This document shows, piece after piece, positions 43,243 through 51,735 of a stretch of DNA of 64,000 bases (positions within the stretch are counted from its first letter, which is position 1; every line of letters begins with the position of its first letter). This stretch comes from Mycobacterium colombiense CECT 3035. Its GTDB lineage: Bacteria > Actinomycetota > Actinomycetes > Mycobacteriales > Mycobacteriaceae. Location of the stretch: positions 3,038,001 to 3,102,000 of the forward strand of contig NZ_CP020821.1 of NCBI RefSeq assembly GCF_002105755.1, in the 5' to 3' direction. The translations under genes and the position numbers were made by a program. The notes beneath the pieces are model-generated. The model had not been told where the DNA came from and made no database searches. It saw nothing but the letters and a program-made list of their open reading frames with translations.

Positions 43243-44532
43243 TCAGCCGCGCTGAGCCAGGAAGGCGACGTCGACGATCTCGCCGGTGCGGATCTGCTCC
43301 GCGCCGCTGGGCACCACGACCAGACAGTTCGCCTCGGCCAGGGTGGCCAGCAGGTGCGAAGACACCCCCGGGGCCCCGCCGAGCGCCTGCACCAAGTACT
43401 CCCCGCTCTCCTGGTCGCGCATCAGCTGGCCACGCAGGAAGCCCTTGCGCCCGGCCACCGACGTGATGGGCGACAGCGTCCGCGCCTGCACGATGCGGCG
43501 CATCGGCTGACGCTTGCCCAGCGACAACCGGATCAACGGGCGGACCATCACCTCGAAGACCACCAGCGCGCTCACCGGGTTGGCCGGCAGCAGGAAGGTC
43601 GGCACCCCTTCGCGGCCCAGCTGCCCGAAGCCCTGGATGGATCCTGGATGCATGGCGACCCGCACGACCTCTAGGTCGCCGAGCTCGGCGAGCACCTGGC
43701 GCACCGCCTCGGCCGCGGCGCCGCCGACCGCACCGGCGATCACGATCACCTCGGCGCGATTGATCTGGCCCTCGACGATCTCGCGGAGCTCGCGGGGCCC
43801 GCCGCTGACGATCCCGACGCGGTTCACCTCCGCACCGGCATCGCGGGCCGCTGCCGCCAGCGCATAGGAGTTGACGTCGTAGACCTGCCCGTTGCCGGGG
43901 GTGCGCGAGATGTCGACCAGCTCGCCGCCCAGCGCCATGATCGTCACCCGGGGCCGCGGGTGCACCAGCACCCGCTCGCGGCCGACCGCGGCCAGCAACC
44001 CGACCTGCGCCGCACCGATCACCGTCCCGGACCGCACCGCGACGTCGCCGGGCTGGACGTCGTCACCGGCGCGGCGCACGTAGGCGCCCGACGGGGCGCC
44101 GCGCAGGATCCGCACCCGCTGCGTCCCGCCGTCGGTCCACCGCAACGGCAGGACCGCGTCGGCCAGGGTCGGCAGCGGCGCGCCGGTCTGCACGCGCACG
44201 GCCTGGCGCGGCTGCAACCGGCTCGGCGTGCGCGACCCCGCCTCGACCATGCCCATCACCGGCAGCACCAGGCCCTCGCGCCCGTCGCCCTCGCCCGACT
44301 CGTCGAACGGCCCCGGCAGAGCTTCGCTGCCCACCTCGCCGACACCGAGAACGTCGACGCTGCGCACCGCGTAGCCGTCGATCGCGGCCTGGTCGAAGCC
44401 GGGCATCGGGCGCTCGGTCACCACTTCCTCGGCACACAACAACCCCTGCGCCTCGGCGATCGCCACACGTATCGGCCGCGGCGCCACCGCGGCGGCCGTG
44501 ATCCGGGCCTGCTGCTCTTCCACCGAACGCAC
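43243..44532 (-). CDS. moeA1: MoeA-like molybdopterin molybdenumtransferase (gephyrin-like Glp)
   Basis: This 429-residue MoeA-family protein inserts molybdate into adenylylated molybdopterin. The linked rimJ-glpR arrangement marks it as the gephyrin-like Glp that, in corynebacteria, binds FtsZ and the receptor GlpR. Motifs are PMPGFDQAAIDGYAVRS near residue 45, the C-terminal MoCF domain with EVIVIAGAVGGAAAEAV near 250 and FLLPANPVSALVVFE near 325. The loop GAVGGAAAE lacks the GGTSxGxxD form of active MoeA enzymes, which may mean a structural role. The GTG at 44532 has AGAGAGG upstream and gives VRSVEEQQARI, as in Rv0994. Confidence 0.9.
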   Translation of the reverse strand: MRSVEEQQARITAAAVAPRPIRVAIAEAQGLLCAEEVVTERPMPGFDQAAIDGYAVRSVDVLGVGEVGSEALPGPFDESGEGDGREGLVLPVMGMVEAGSRTPSRLQPRQAVRVQTGAPLPTLADAVLPLRWTDGGTQRVRILRGAPSGAYVRRAGDDVQPGDVAVRSGTVIGAAQVGLLAAVGRERVLVHPRPRVTIMALGGELVDISRTPGNGQVYDVNSYALAAAARDAGAEVNRVGIVSGGPRELREIVEGQINRAEVIVIAGAVGGAAAEAVRQVLAELGDLEVVRVAMHPGSIQGFGQLGREGVPTFLLPANPVSALVVFEVMVRPLIRLSLGKRQPMRRIVQARTLSPITSVAGRKGFLRGQLMRDQESGEYLVQALGGAPGVSSHLLATLAEANCLVVVPSGAEQIRTGEIVDVAFLAQRG

Positions 44533-44671
44533 AGCGCGCCTCTCTGCCCTCAAACCCGACGAGCGCCGCGCGTACGGCGACCCGCTCACTGCGCAGGCGG
44601 GGGCATCCCCGCCCGGGACCGCTACGCGTTGCGCCGGCCCGCCGTCGTCCGCCGGCCGGGTCAGCGCCCGG

Positions 44672-45583
44672 CTACTGCTCGGCCAGGCCTAATCGCGCCA
44701 CCAACCACTGCCGCAAATCCGGGCCGTAGTCGTCACGATCCAATGCAAAGTCAACCGCAGCCTTGAGGTAGCCGCCAGGATTTCCCAAGTCGTGTCGAGA
44801 TCCGCGGTGCACGACCACGTGCACCGGGTGGCCCTCCGCGATCAGCAACGCGATGCCGTCGGTGAGCTGCACTTCGCCGCCGGCCCCACGCTCGATGCGG
44901 CGCAACGCATCGAAGATCGCCCGGTCGAGCACGTAACGGCCGGCCGCGGCGAACAGCGACGGCGCGTCCTGGGCCCGCGGCTTCTCGACCATGCCGTTGA
45001 CCTTGAGCACGTCGGGATTGTCGTCGCCGGGAATCGGTTCGACGTCGAAAACGCCGTAGGCGCTGACCTCTTCGGGCGTCACCTCGATGGCGCACAACAC
45101 CGTGCCGCCGTAGTGGGCGCGCACCTTCGACATCGTGCCCAGCACGCCGGTCGGCAGCACCAGGTCGTCGGGCAGCAACACCGCGATGGCGTCCTCGTCG
45201 TCGGCCAGCCGCGACTCCACGCAGCCGATCGCGTGCCCCAGGCCCAGCGGCTCGCTCTGCACCACGGACTCGACCTTGATCAGCTGCGGGGCGCGGCGGA
45301 CCTTGTCGAGCATCGCGGTCTTGCCGCGTTCCTCCAGCGTGCTCTCCAGCACCAGGTCCTCGACGAAGTGCGCGACGACGCCGTCCTTGCCCTCCGAGGT
45401 GATGATCACCAGCCGCTCGGCACCGGCCTCGGCCGCCTCGGCGGCCACCAGCTCTATGCCCGGCGTATCGACGACCGGCAACAGCTCCTTGGGGACCGTT
45501 TTGGTCGCCGGCAAGAAGCGCGTCCCGAGACCGGCGGCGGGCACGACCGCAGTGCGTGGCACCACCACGTTTGGGCTTGACAT
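44672..45583 (-). CDS. galU: UTP-glucose-1-phosphate uridylyltransferase
   Basis: This 303-residue nucleotidyltransferase makes UDP-glucose, the precursor for cell-wall and storage glycans and probably also for the polysaccharide locus at 1-19 kb. The N-terminal nucleotide-binding loop AVVPAAGLGTRFLPATKTVPKEL, in which AAGLGTRFLPATK is the signature, is complete. Further motifs are VVDTPGIELVAAEA, PLGLGHAIGC near residue 112 and AVLLPDDLVL near 130. It leads the minus-strand galU-moeA1-rimJ-glpR run with a 140-base gap to moeA1. It is divergent from the 5-FCL gene by 75 bases. Corresponds to Rv0993. Confidence 0.96.
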   Translation of the reverse strand: MSSPNVVVPRTAVVPAAGLGTRFLPATKTVPKELLPVVDTPGIELVAAEAAEAGAERLVIITSEGKDGVVAHFVEDLVLESTLEERGKTAMLDKVRRAPQLIKVESVVQSEPLGLGHAIGCVESRLADDEDAIAVLLPDDLVLPTGVLGTMSKVRAHYGGTVLCAIEVTPEEVSAYGVFDVEPIPGDDNPDVLKVNGMVEKPRAQDAPSLFAAAGRYVLDRAIFDALRRIERGAGGEVQLTDGIALLIAEGHPVHVVVHRGSRHDLGNPGGYLKAAVDFALDRDDYGPDLRQWLVARLGLAEQ

Positions 45584-45658
45584 TGTTCACACGATAACCC
45601 GCATCCCCTTCGTCGGGTGATGTGGCGCGGGCAAAGACCGGGCTGTCATGGTTGACGC

Positions 45659-46258
45659 ATGGCGACCACCAGCAAAGCCGCGTTGCGCGACCAGCTGCTC
45701 GCCGCCCGGCGCCACGTCGCCGACGACGTACGCGCCGCCGAAGCGCACCAGCTGTGCGAGCGGCTGGAGGCCCTGGAAGGCGTCGTGACCAGCGACAGCA
45801 CGATCTGCGCCTACGTGCCCGTGGGCACCGAGCCGGGGTCCATCGAGATGCTCGACATGTTGCTGCGCCGCACCCGACGGCTGCTGCTGCCGGTCGCGCG
45901 CACCACGGCCGACAACACCCCGCTGCCGTTGTCCTGGGGCGAATACCGGCCCGGCACGCTGACCACCGGGCGGTGGGGGCTGCTCGAACCACCGCGGCCG
46001 TGGCTGCCGTCATCCGCGCTGGCGCAAGCCGGCGTGGTGCTGGTGCCGGCCCTGGCCGTGGACCGCCGCGGCGTGCGGCTGGGCCGGGGCCGGGGCTTCT
46101 ACGATCGCTCGCTGGGCGGCCGGGGCCCCCACGCGCGGTTGATCGCGGTCGTGCGCGACGCCGAGGTGCTCGACGAGGTACCGGCTGATTCGCACGACAT
46201 TCCGATGACCCACGCGCTCACGCCCCGACAGGGACTGATCGATCTCACCGGCCGCTGA
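45659..46258 (+). CDS. 5-formyltetrahydrofolate cyclo-ligase
   Basis: This 199-residue ATP-dependent enzyme converts 5-formyl- to 5,10-methenyltetrahydrofolate. The N-terminus KAALRDQLLAARRHVADD has the family's basic substrate helix. The C-terminal signature VVLVPALAVDRRGVRLGRGRGFYDRSL (read as VPALAVDRRGVRLGRGRGFY) includes the ATP/Mg-binding GRGxGFYDR. The ATG at 45659 gives the length of Rv0992c. It is divergent from galU and lies upstream of the CIRCE/ruc unit on the same strand, separated from it by its own promoter. Confidence 0.92.
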   Translation: MATTSKAALRDQLLAARRHVADDVRAAEAHQLCERLEALEGVVTSDSTICAYVPVGTEPGSIEMLDMLLRRTRRLLLPVARTTADNTPLPLSWGEYRPGTLTTGRWGLLEPPRPWLPSSALAQAGVVLVPALAVDRRGVRLGRGRGFYDRSLGGRGPHARLIAVVRDAEVLDEVPADSHDIPMTHALTPRQGLIDLTGR

Positions 46259-46291
46259 CATATCGGGAATGAGACATGTCACGTGGCGGTT

Positions 46292-46318
46292 CTAGCACTT
46301 GAAACGCTAGAGTGCTAA
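46292..46318 (+). promoter_or_regulatory. CIRCE operator (HrcA-binding) upstream of ruc
   Basis: CTAGCACTT (46292-46300), nine bases, then GAGTGCTAA (46310-46318) matches the CIRCE consensus TTAGCACTC-N9-GAGTGCTAA in 16 of 18 arm positions with the exact spacer. It ends 28 bases before the ruc start codon. As I recall, Rv0991c belongs to the HrcA heat-shock regulon, so repression by HrcA is expected. Confidence 0.92.
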
Positions 46319-46346
46319 CCAGGTTTGCAATCATCCGGAGGTTTTC

Positions 46347-46697
46347 GTGCCGACTTACAGCTATCAGTGCACCGAGTGCGACGATCGCTTCGACATTGTG
46401 CAGGCCTTCACCGACGACGCGTTGACCACGTGTAAACGCTGCTCCGGGCGGTTGCGCAAGCGCTTCAATTCCGTCGGCGTGGTGTTCAAGGGCAGCGGGT
46501 TCTACCGCACCGACAGCCGCGAGTCCGGCAAGAAGTCGTCGAGTTCGACCAACGGCTCCTCGTCGAGCGATTCGGGCTCCAACGGCTCGAGCGGCGGCGA
46601 CAAGTCCGCCTCGAGCTCAAGCGACAAGTCCGGCTCCGGCTCGAGCGACAAGTCGAGCAGCAGCTCCACGGCGTCCACCGCCGCCGCGACCAGCTGA
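46347..46697 (+). CDS. ruc: Redox-regulated chaperone Ruc (FmdB-type zinc ribbon)
   Basis: This 116-residue protein has an N-terminal FmdB zinc ribbon with two CxxC pairs (YQCTECDDRF and TTCKRCSGR). A disordered, serine-rich, low-complexity tail covers the last half, roughly residues 55-116 (SSSSDSGSNGSSGGDKSASS and so on). As I recall from M. tuberculosis Rv0991c, oxidation of the cysteines activates it to hold unfolded proteins and hand them to DnaK. The GTG at 46347 has CGGAGG six bases upstream. The CIRCE operator in front fits heat-shock control. The tail is slightly longer than in M. tuberculosis. Confidence 0.93.
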   Translation: MPTYSYQCTECDDRFDIVQAFTDDALTTCKRCSGRLRKRFNSVGVVFKGSGFYRTDSRESGKKSSSSTNGSSSSDSGSNGSSGGDKSASSSSDKSGSGSSDKSSSSSTASTAAATS

Positions 46698-46761
46698 CGG
46701 TTATCCACACCGGCCTCGCCGGTGGTGACCCCCGGCGCCGGGTTACGCCTACCGTTGCCGC

Positions 46762-47442
46762 GTGGGCGAATCATCGCTGAACCCAAGCCTATTGAGCCGG
46801 CTGTCGCTGTGGTTGCGCCCGGACTGGACCCGGACCGTGCTGGCACGCCGCGTCGCCGCGGGCGGGCTGGTGATGCTGGCCGGGATCGCGACGCTGCGGT
46901 CCAACCCCGACGGTGACTACGCCCAAGTCGTGGTGGCCGAGCACGACCTGCGCCCCGGCGCCGCGTTGACTCCCGCCGATGTTCGGCTCGAAAAGCGCTT
47001 GGCCGCAACCATTCCCGATGGGGCACGGACGGACCTGGCCGCGGTGGTGGGCTCGACGCCGGCCGGCCCGACCCGGCGCGGAGAGGTGCTCACCGACGTC
47101 CGATTGCTGGGAAGCCGACTGGCGGAGGCCGCCATCGGGTCGAAGGCCGGGCCGGGGGCCCGGATCGTGCCGCTGCATCTGGCCGACGGCGCGCTGATCG
47201 ACCTCGTGCGGGTCGGTGACGTGGTCGACGTGCTGGCCACACCGGCCACCAGCGCGCCGGACAACGCCCATACCGCCCCCAAGGTGCTGGCCACCGACGC
47301 CGTGGTGGTGCTGGTATCGGCCAAGGAAAAAATTCAAGCGGCCGACAGTGACCGCGTAGTGTTAGTTGCGCTGCCGGCTCGTGTGGCGAACACGGTGGCG
47401 GGGTCGGCGCTGGGCCAGACCGTGACGCTCACCCTGCACTGA
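46762..47442 (+). CDS. SAF-domain protein (CpaB/FlgA-like), Rv0990c homologue
   Basis: This 226-residue protein has one N-terminal membrane helix ([16 protein letters not shown]), then a SAF domain ([27 protein letters not shown] near residue 55, of which [18 protein letters not shown] is the core). A second RcpC/CpaB-like portion follows ([22 protein letters not shown] near 127). CpaB proteins work in Flp pilus assembly, but no pilus genes are nearby and the M. tuberculosis homologue has no proven role. The GTG at 46762 lies 64 bases after ruc. The two are probably one HrcA-controlled unit, as I recall for Rv0991c-Rv0990c. Confidence 0.8.
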   Translation: MGESSLNPSLLSRLSLWLRPDWTRTVLARRVAAGGLVMLAGIATLRSNPDGDYAQVVVAEHDLRPGAALTPADVRLEKRLAATIPDGARTDLAAVVGSTPAGPTRRGEVLTDVRLLGSRLAEAAIGSKAGPGARIVPLHLADGALIDLVRVGDVVDVLATPATSAPDNAHTAPKVLATDAVVVLVSAKEKIQAADSDRVVLVALPARVANTVAGSALGQTVTLTLH

Positions 47443-47509
47443 GTGCCTGGCCGTTGTTGGTCTGCGGGTCGACGGCAAACTCTGTCCAGTCCCAGAAAGG
47501 CCATCCCCA

Positions 47510-47968
47510 ATGCTCAAAGGGTTCAAGGAGTTTCTCTCGCGGGGCAACATCATCGATCTGTCCACCGCGGTGGTCATCGGTACCGCGTTCACCGCCCTGG
47601 TCACGCAGTTCACCGACAACATCATCAAACCGTTGATCAACCGCATCGGCGTCAACCAGCAGTCCAACTTCGGCATCCTGCGGATCGGCATCGGTGGCGG
47701 CCAAGCCATCGACCTCAACAACGTGTTGTCGGCCGCCATCAACTTCGTGATCATCGCCGCGGTGGTCTACTTCCTGGTCGTGCTGCCCTACACCACGCTG
47801 CGCAAGCGCGGAGAGGTCGAGCCGGCCGATGACGCGCAGGTCGTCCTGCTCAAGGAGATCCGCGACCTGCTCGCGCAAACCAACGGCGATTCGTCGGGCA
47901 AGCACGGGGGCGTGAGCACCACGCCGCCGCCGGAGCACGGGCCCCGCGCGGAAGCCGAATCGAAATAG
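47510..47968 (+). CDS. mscL: Large-conductance mechanosensitive channel
   Basis: This 152-residue channel subunit forms a pentamer that opens under membrane tension to release solutes on osmotic downshock. The N-terminus [21 protein letters not shown] carries the signature amphipathic helix and the RGNxxDLxxAVxxG motif (in parts: [14 protein letters not shown]). The two membrane helices are about residues 15-40 and 68-95, with a short charged C-terminal helix ([17 protein letters not shown]) and a polar tail. The ATG at 47510 has GAAAGG upstream. It corresponds to Rv0985c. The Rv0986-Rv0989c genes found there in M. tuberculosis are absent. Confidence 0.96.
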   Translation: MLKGFKEFLSRGNIIDLSTAVVIGTAFTALVTQFTDNIIKPLINRIGVNQQSNFGILRIGIGGGQAIDLNNVLSAAINFVIIAAVVYFLVVLPYTTLRKRGEVEPADDAQVVLLKEIRDLLAQTNGDSSGKHGGVSTTPPPEHGPRAEAESK

Positions 47969-47989
47969 CTCGCGAGACAGCCCCGGAGT

Positions 47990-48547
47990 TTAGATCTCCA
48001 GGCTCGACAGCTGCCCGATGATCTGGGCCGCCAACGGATTCAGCGTCGCCATGCCGTCGCGCACGGCGTAGCGGGAGCCGGCCAGGTTGACCACCAGCGT
48101 GCTGCCGGATACCCCAGCCAGACCGCGGGACAATCCGGCGTCGATGATCCCCGCCGACAGCCCCGAGCCGCGGATCGCCTCGGCGATACCGAGGATTTCG
48201 CGATCCAGGATCTCGCGGGTGGCCTCCGGGGTGACGTCGCGCGGCGTGACGCCCGTGCCGCCGACCGAGACCACCAGGTCCACCCCGCCGATCACCGCGG
48301 TGTTCAGCGCGTTGCGGATCTCGATCTCGTCAGCGGAGACCGCGACCACACCGTCCACGACGAATCCCGCCTCGGTCAGCAGCTCGGTCACCAACGGACC
48401 GCTATGGTCCTCGTCCCCGTGAGCGGTGCGATCGTCGACCACCACGACCAGAGCCCGGCCAACTACCAATTCCGCACCCGTTTCCATGGGAGCAACCGTA
48501 TATCCGAGCTCAGACAATCCCGTCGCCGAGGGTTCGTCCACCTTCAC
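47990..48547 (-). CDS. moaB2: MoaB/MogA-family molybdopterin-binding protein
   Basis: This 185-residue MoCF-fold protein binds or adenylylates molybdopterin. The MPT-binding signature VVSVGGTGVTPRDVTPEATRE is near residue 103 (core SVGGTGVTPRD), and the second loop is LAGVSGSTLVVNLAG near 150. The N-terminal twenty residues precede the usual fold (LVVGRALVVVVDDRTAHGDED). The GTG start at 48547 shares one base with the TAG stop of pepD (TAGTG), so the two are translationally coupled. The same arrangement holds in M. tuberculosis (Rv0984-Rv0983). It converges on mscL. Confidence 0.92.
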   Translation of the reverse strand: MKVDEPSATGLSELGYTVAPMETGAELVVGRALVVVVDDRTAHGDEDHSGPLVTELLTEAGFVVDGVVAVSADEIEIRNALNTAVIGGVDLVVSVGGTGVTPRDVTPEATREILDREILGIAEAIRGSGLSAGIIDAGLSRGLAGVSGSTLVVNLAGSRYAVRDGMATLNPLAAQIIGQLSSLEI

Positions 48548-50079
48548 TACTGATCCGCCTTCCCGAGGGTGACCGGCAACGTCCGGCTGCCGCCACCAGC
48601 GGGATCCTGGAACGTCAGCGAAATCTTGTCGCCCGGCGCCTTGGACCGCACCGCAGCGACGAGCGCGTCGGCGCTGTTGATCGGCCGGTCGTCGACCTTG
48701 GTGACGACCACGTTCTTGGGCACGCCGGCCGATGCCGCCGCACCGCCCGCGACGACGTCGACGACCTTGGCGCCGGGGGTGCCCTTGTCGTTGGTCACCT
48801 GCACGCCGAGCGAGGCGTGGGACGCCTTGCCGGTGGCGATCAGCTCGTCGGCGATGCGCTTGGCCTGGTCGACCGGAATCGCGAAGCCCAGGCCGATCGA
48901 GCCGCTCTGGGCATCCGGCGAGTCGCCGCCCAACGTGGCGATGGCCGAGTTGACGCCCACCAGCTGGCCGCTCATGTTGACCAGCGCACCACCGGAGTTA
49001 CCGGGGTTGATCGCGGCGTCGGTCTGGATCGCGTCCAGGACGGTGTTCTGGTTGCCCGACTCACCGGTGGTGGACACCGGCCGGTTCAACGCGCTGACGA
49101 TGCCCGTGGTCACCGTGCCCGACAGACCCAGCGGCGACCCGATCGCGACGACCGGCTGGCCGACCCGAAGGTCCGACGAGGAGCCCAGCGAGATGGGCGT
49201 GAGCCCGGACATGCCCTGCACCCGAATCACGGCGATGTCGCTGGTGGGGTCCGCGCCGACCACCGTGAACGGTGCGGTGCGACCGTCAGAGAACGTCACC
49301 GTCGTCTTGGGCGTTGGTGAGCCGGCACCGGCGCCGCCCGGACCACCCGGGATGCCGGGGGGCACGGGAGCCGCGGGCGGAGCTCCCGAAGGGCCGCCGG
49401 GGCCCTTGGGCGGCCCCGCCGCGGCGGCGATCACGTGGTTGTTCGTCAGGATGAGTCCGTCGGTGGACAGGACGATGCCGGAGCCCTCTTCGGACTGGCG
49501 CCCGATGTCGGTCTCGAGCATCACGACGCTGGGCACCACCTTGGAGGCGACCCCCTCGACGCTGCCGGGCGGCATGTTCGCCGCCGGGACGCTGGGCGCC
49601 GCCCCGATGACCCGTCCGCCGCCGTTGCCGGTGGCGTGCGTGCCCAGCTCGACGGCCGTCGCCGCGGCACCGCCGATACCGGCCGACACCACCGCGATGG
49701 CCAATGCACCAACAACCAAAAGGCCAGTGCGAGAACGCTTTTGGGGTTCGGGCGGGACTGGCATTCCGGGCAGCATGCCGGGCATCGGACCCGTGCCGGC
49801 GCCTCCCGGGATCGGGCCCGCGCCGGTTCCCCCCGGGATCCGACCCGGTCCGGTGGTGCTGAAGGGCTCGTAGGGCGGACGGAACTGCGTCGTCGGCGAC
49901 GACGACGGCTGCGAGGGCTGCGACCGATAGCGCCAGTCGTATTGCTGGTTGTACGGCTGCTGTTGCCCCGGGGCGTAGCCGGAAGACCCCGCGTGGCTCG
50001 GGACGTGCGCAGGCTGATTCGGCGGGGGTGGGTATCCCGGCTGCTGCGGCGGTGGCGAATACCTCGGGTCATTCGTCAT
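48547..50079 (-). CDS. pepD: HtrA-like serine protease PepD
   Basis: This 510-residue membrane-anchored protease/chaperone performs envelope quality control. A proline/glycine-rich cytoplasmic tail of about 110 residues precedes one membrane helix (LLVVGALAIAVVSAGIGGAA). The trypsin-like domain has the catalytic His in LTNNHVIAAAA (near 217), Asp in DPTSDIAVIRV (near 283) and Ser in NPGNSGGALV (near 360). The C-terminal PDZ is SLGVQVTNDKG to KVDDRPINSADALV. A Pro/Gly-rich insertion of about 25 residues follows the catalytic His and explains the greater length than the 464-residue Rv0983. It lies downstream of mprB and belongs to the MprA/SigE stress regulon in M. tuberculosis. Confidence 0.95.
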   Translation of the reverse strand: MTNDPRYSPPPQQPGYPPPPNQPAHVPSHAGSSGYAPGQQQPYNQQYDWRYRSQPSQPSSSPTTQFRPPYEPFSTTGPGRIPGGTGAGPIPGGAGTGPMPGMLPGMPVPPEPQKRSRTGLLVVGALAIAVVSAGIGGAAATAVELGTHATGNGGGRVIGAAPSVPAANMPPGSVEGVASKVVPSVVMLETDIGRQSEEGSGIVLSTDGLILTNNHVIAAAAGPPKGPGGPSGAPPAAPVPPGIPGGPGGAGAGSPTPKTTVTFSDGRTAPFTVVGADPTSDIAVIRVQGMSGLTPISLGSSSDLRVGQPVVAIGSPLGLSGTVTTGIVSALNRPVSTTGESGNQNTVLDAIQTDAAINPGNSGGALVNMSGQLVGVNSAIATLGGDSPDAQSGSIGLGFAIPVDQAKRIADELIATGKASHASLGVQVTNDKGTPGAKVVDVVAGGAAASAGVPKNVVVTKVDDRPINSADALVAAVRSKAPGDKISLTFQDPAGGGSRTLPVTLGKADQ

Positions 50080-50151
50080 GTCGCTAAGTCGCTCTTCCTC
50101 TATCTCAGTGTTTCGGCAAGTCGACGGCTGGGTTCAACAGTAGCCGCAGAC

Positions 50152-51719
50152 CTACCTTGCCCGCGCGGACTGAGAGTCCACTGAGATAACGTTCGCCGAT
50201 TCCCGAGAGTTCGCCTCGTCCCCGGCCACCGTTTGGGTGGGGCCGGTAGGCGCGTCTACCTGGTCGGTTTCCGAGTCGGCCGCGGCCGTGGCGTACGTCG
50301 ACGCGGGCAGGGGCCGGCCGGGCAGCAGCACATAAAAGGATGTGCCCGGGGGCTGGCCGCCCGGAACGGTGTCCTCGACGCGCAGCAGCCCCCCGTGGTT
50401 GAGCACGACCTTTTTGACGATGGCCAGCCCGAGTCCGGAGCCCGGCATCGCGCGGGCCGTCGTCGAGCGGTAGAACCGCTCGAACACCAGGCGGCGCTCC
50501 TGGGGCGGGATCCCGGGCCCGTGGTCGGCGATCACCAGCTCCGCGTGCGACGGATCGAGCTGACGCATCGTGACACCGACGTGGCCACCGGGCGGGCTCC
50601 ACTTGGCGGCGTTGTCCAGCAGGTTCAGCACCGCGCGCGACAGCCCGGCGGCGTCGCCGTGCATCTGCCACGGCGTCACGTCGACATCGAAGTGAATGTC
50701 GTTGCGCCGCCGCCTGACTCGCTCCAGACTGCGATCGACGACCTCGGACATGTCGACGGGCTCATGCACCACCTGGCCGGCGTCATCCCGGGTGAGGTCC
50801 ACCAAATCGCCGACCAGCGTTGACAATTCCTCGATCTGCGCGATCACATCGGTGCGCAGGTCCACCATCTCCTGCTCGGGCAGGCGCGGCGCCCCCGGTT
50901 CCATCGCGGCCATCAGCAGCTCGACATTGGTCCGCAGCGACGTCAGCGGGGTGCGCAGTTCATGCCCGGCGTCGGTGACCAGCCGCGCCTGCCGCTCCCG
51001 GGACTCGGCGAGCGCGCGCAGCATCAGGTTGAACGACTCGGTGAGCCTTGCCAATTCGTCGCTACCGAACACGGGGATGGGCCTCAGGTCATCGGTGCGC
51101 GCCACCCGCTCGGCCGCCTCGGTCAGCCGGGCCACCGGTCGCAGCCCGGCCCGGGTGACCATGCCCCCGCCACCGCGGCCACCGCGACACCAACCCCGCC
51201 GACGATCAGCAGCACCCAGCGCAGCCGGTTCATCACCGCCTCGGTCGGCTTGAGGCTCTTGGAGATCAGCAACGAGGTGCCGTTCTGCAGGTGCACCGCG
51301 AGGATCCGCTGATCGCCGGCCGTGCGCCGCGACATGAACAGATCACCGTGGATGACCGCCTTTTCCGGTGCGCCGACCGGCAAGGTCTGACCCGGCTGCT
51401 GGGCGGTGTAGATCGCGTGGCCCGGGTTCACCAGCATCGCGTTGACGTCCGAATAGGCGGTGCCCTCGATGGCTTTGCCGGGGTCGGCGGCCAGTGATCC
51501 GCTGGCGATCAGCAGTTGCGCCCGGCTTTGCAGCTGGTTGTCGATGTCGCTGTACAGCGCGGCCGAGATCACGGCGTAGACGGCGAAGGCCATCAGCACG
51601 ACGACCATGGCCACCATCGACATGGCCAGCAGCATCACCCGCCATCGCAACGACAACGAGGGCGTCGCGCGCAACGGCGGGCGCAGCGGTGGGCGTTGGG
51701 GCCGGGGGAACCGGATCAT
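50152..51719 (-). pseudogene. mprB: Sensor histidine kinase MprB, interrupted by one-base frameshift
   Basis: MprB senses envelope stress and phosphorylates MprA. The 5' part (51719 to about 51164) encodes two membrane helices (VMLLAMSMVAMVVVLMAFAV and WVLLIVGGVGVAVAAVAG) and the extracytoplasmic sensor loop between them. The 3' part (51162 to 50152, starting MVTRAGLRPVARL) encodes HAMP, the H-box DAGHELRTPLTSLR and the ATPase motifs NLLDNAAKW, DHGPGIP and GSGLGLAIVKK. The parts are in different frames. Adding one G to the G5 run at 51164-51168 restores VAGGMVTRAGLRPV as in Rv0982. It is either a real break or a homopolymer error. Everything else is intact, so error is quite possible. The ATG at 51719 fits homologues. 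Confidence 0.9.
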
Positions 51720-51735
51720 CCAGGGACCCGCATCG

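Noticed and set aside
46540..46697. Serine-rich repeats in ruc as a possible tandem-repeat or CRISPR-like array
   Set aside because: The repeats are short and codon-level (TCG/AGC serine runs) within a disordered tail also known in Ruc homologues. There are no spacers.
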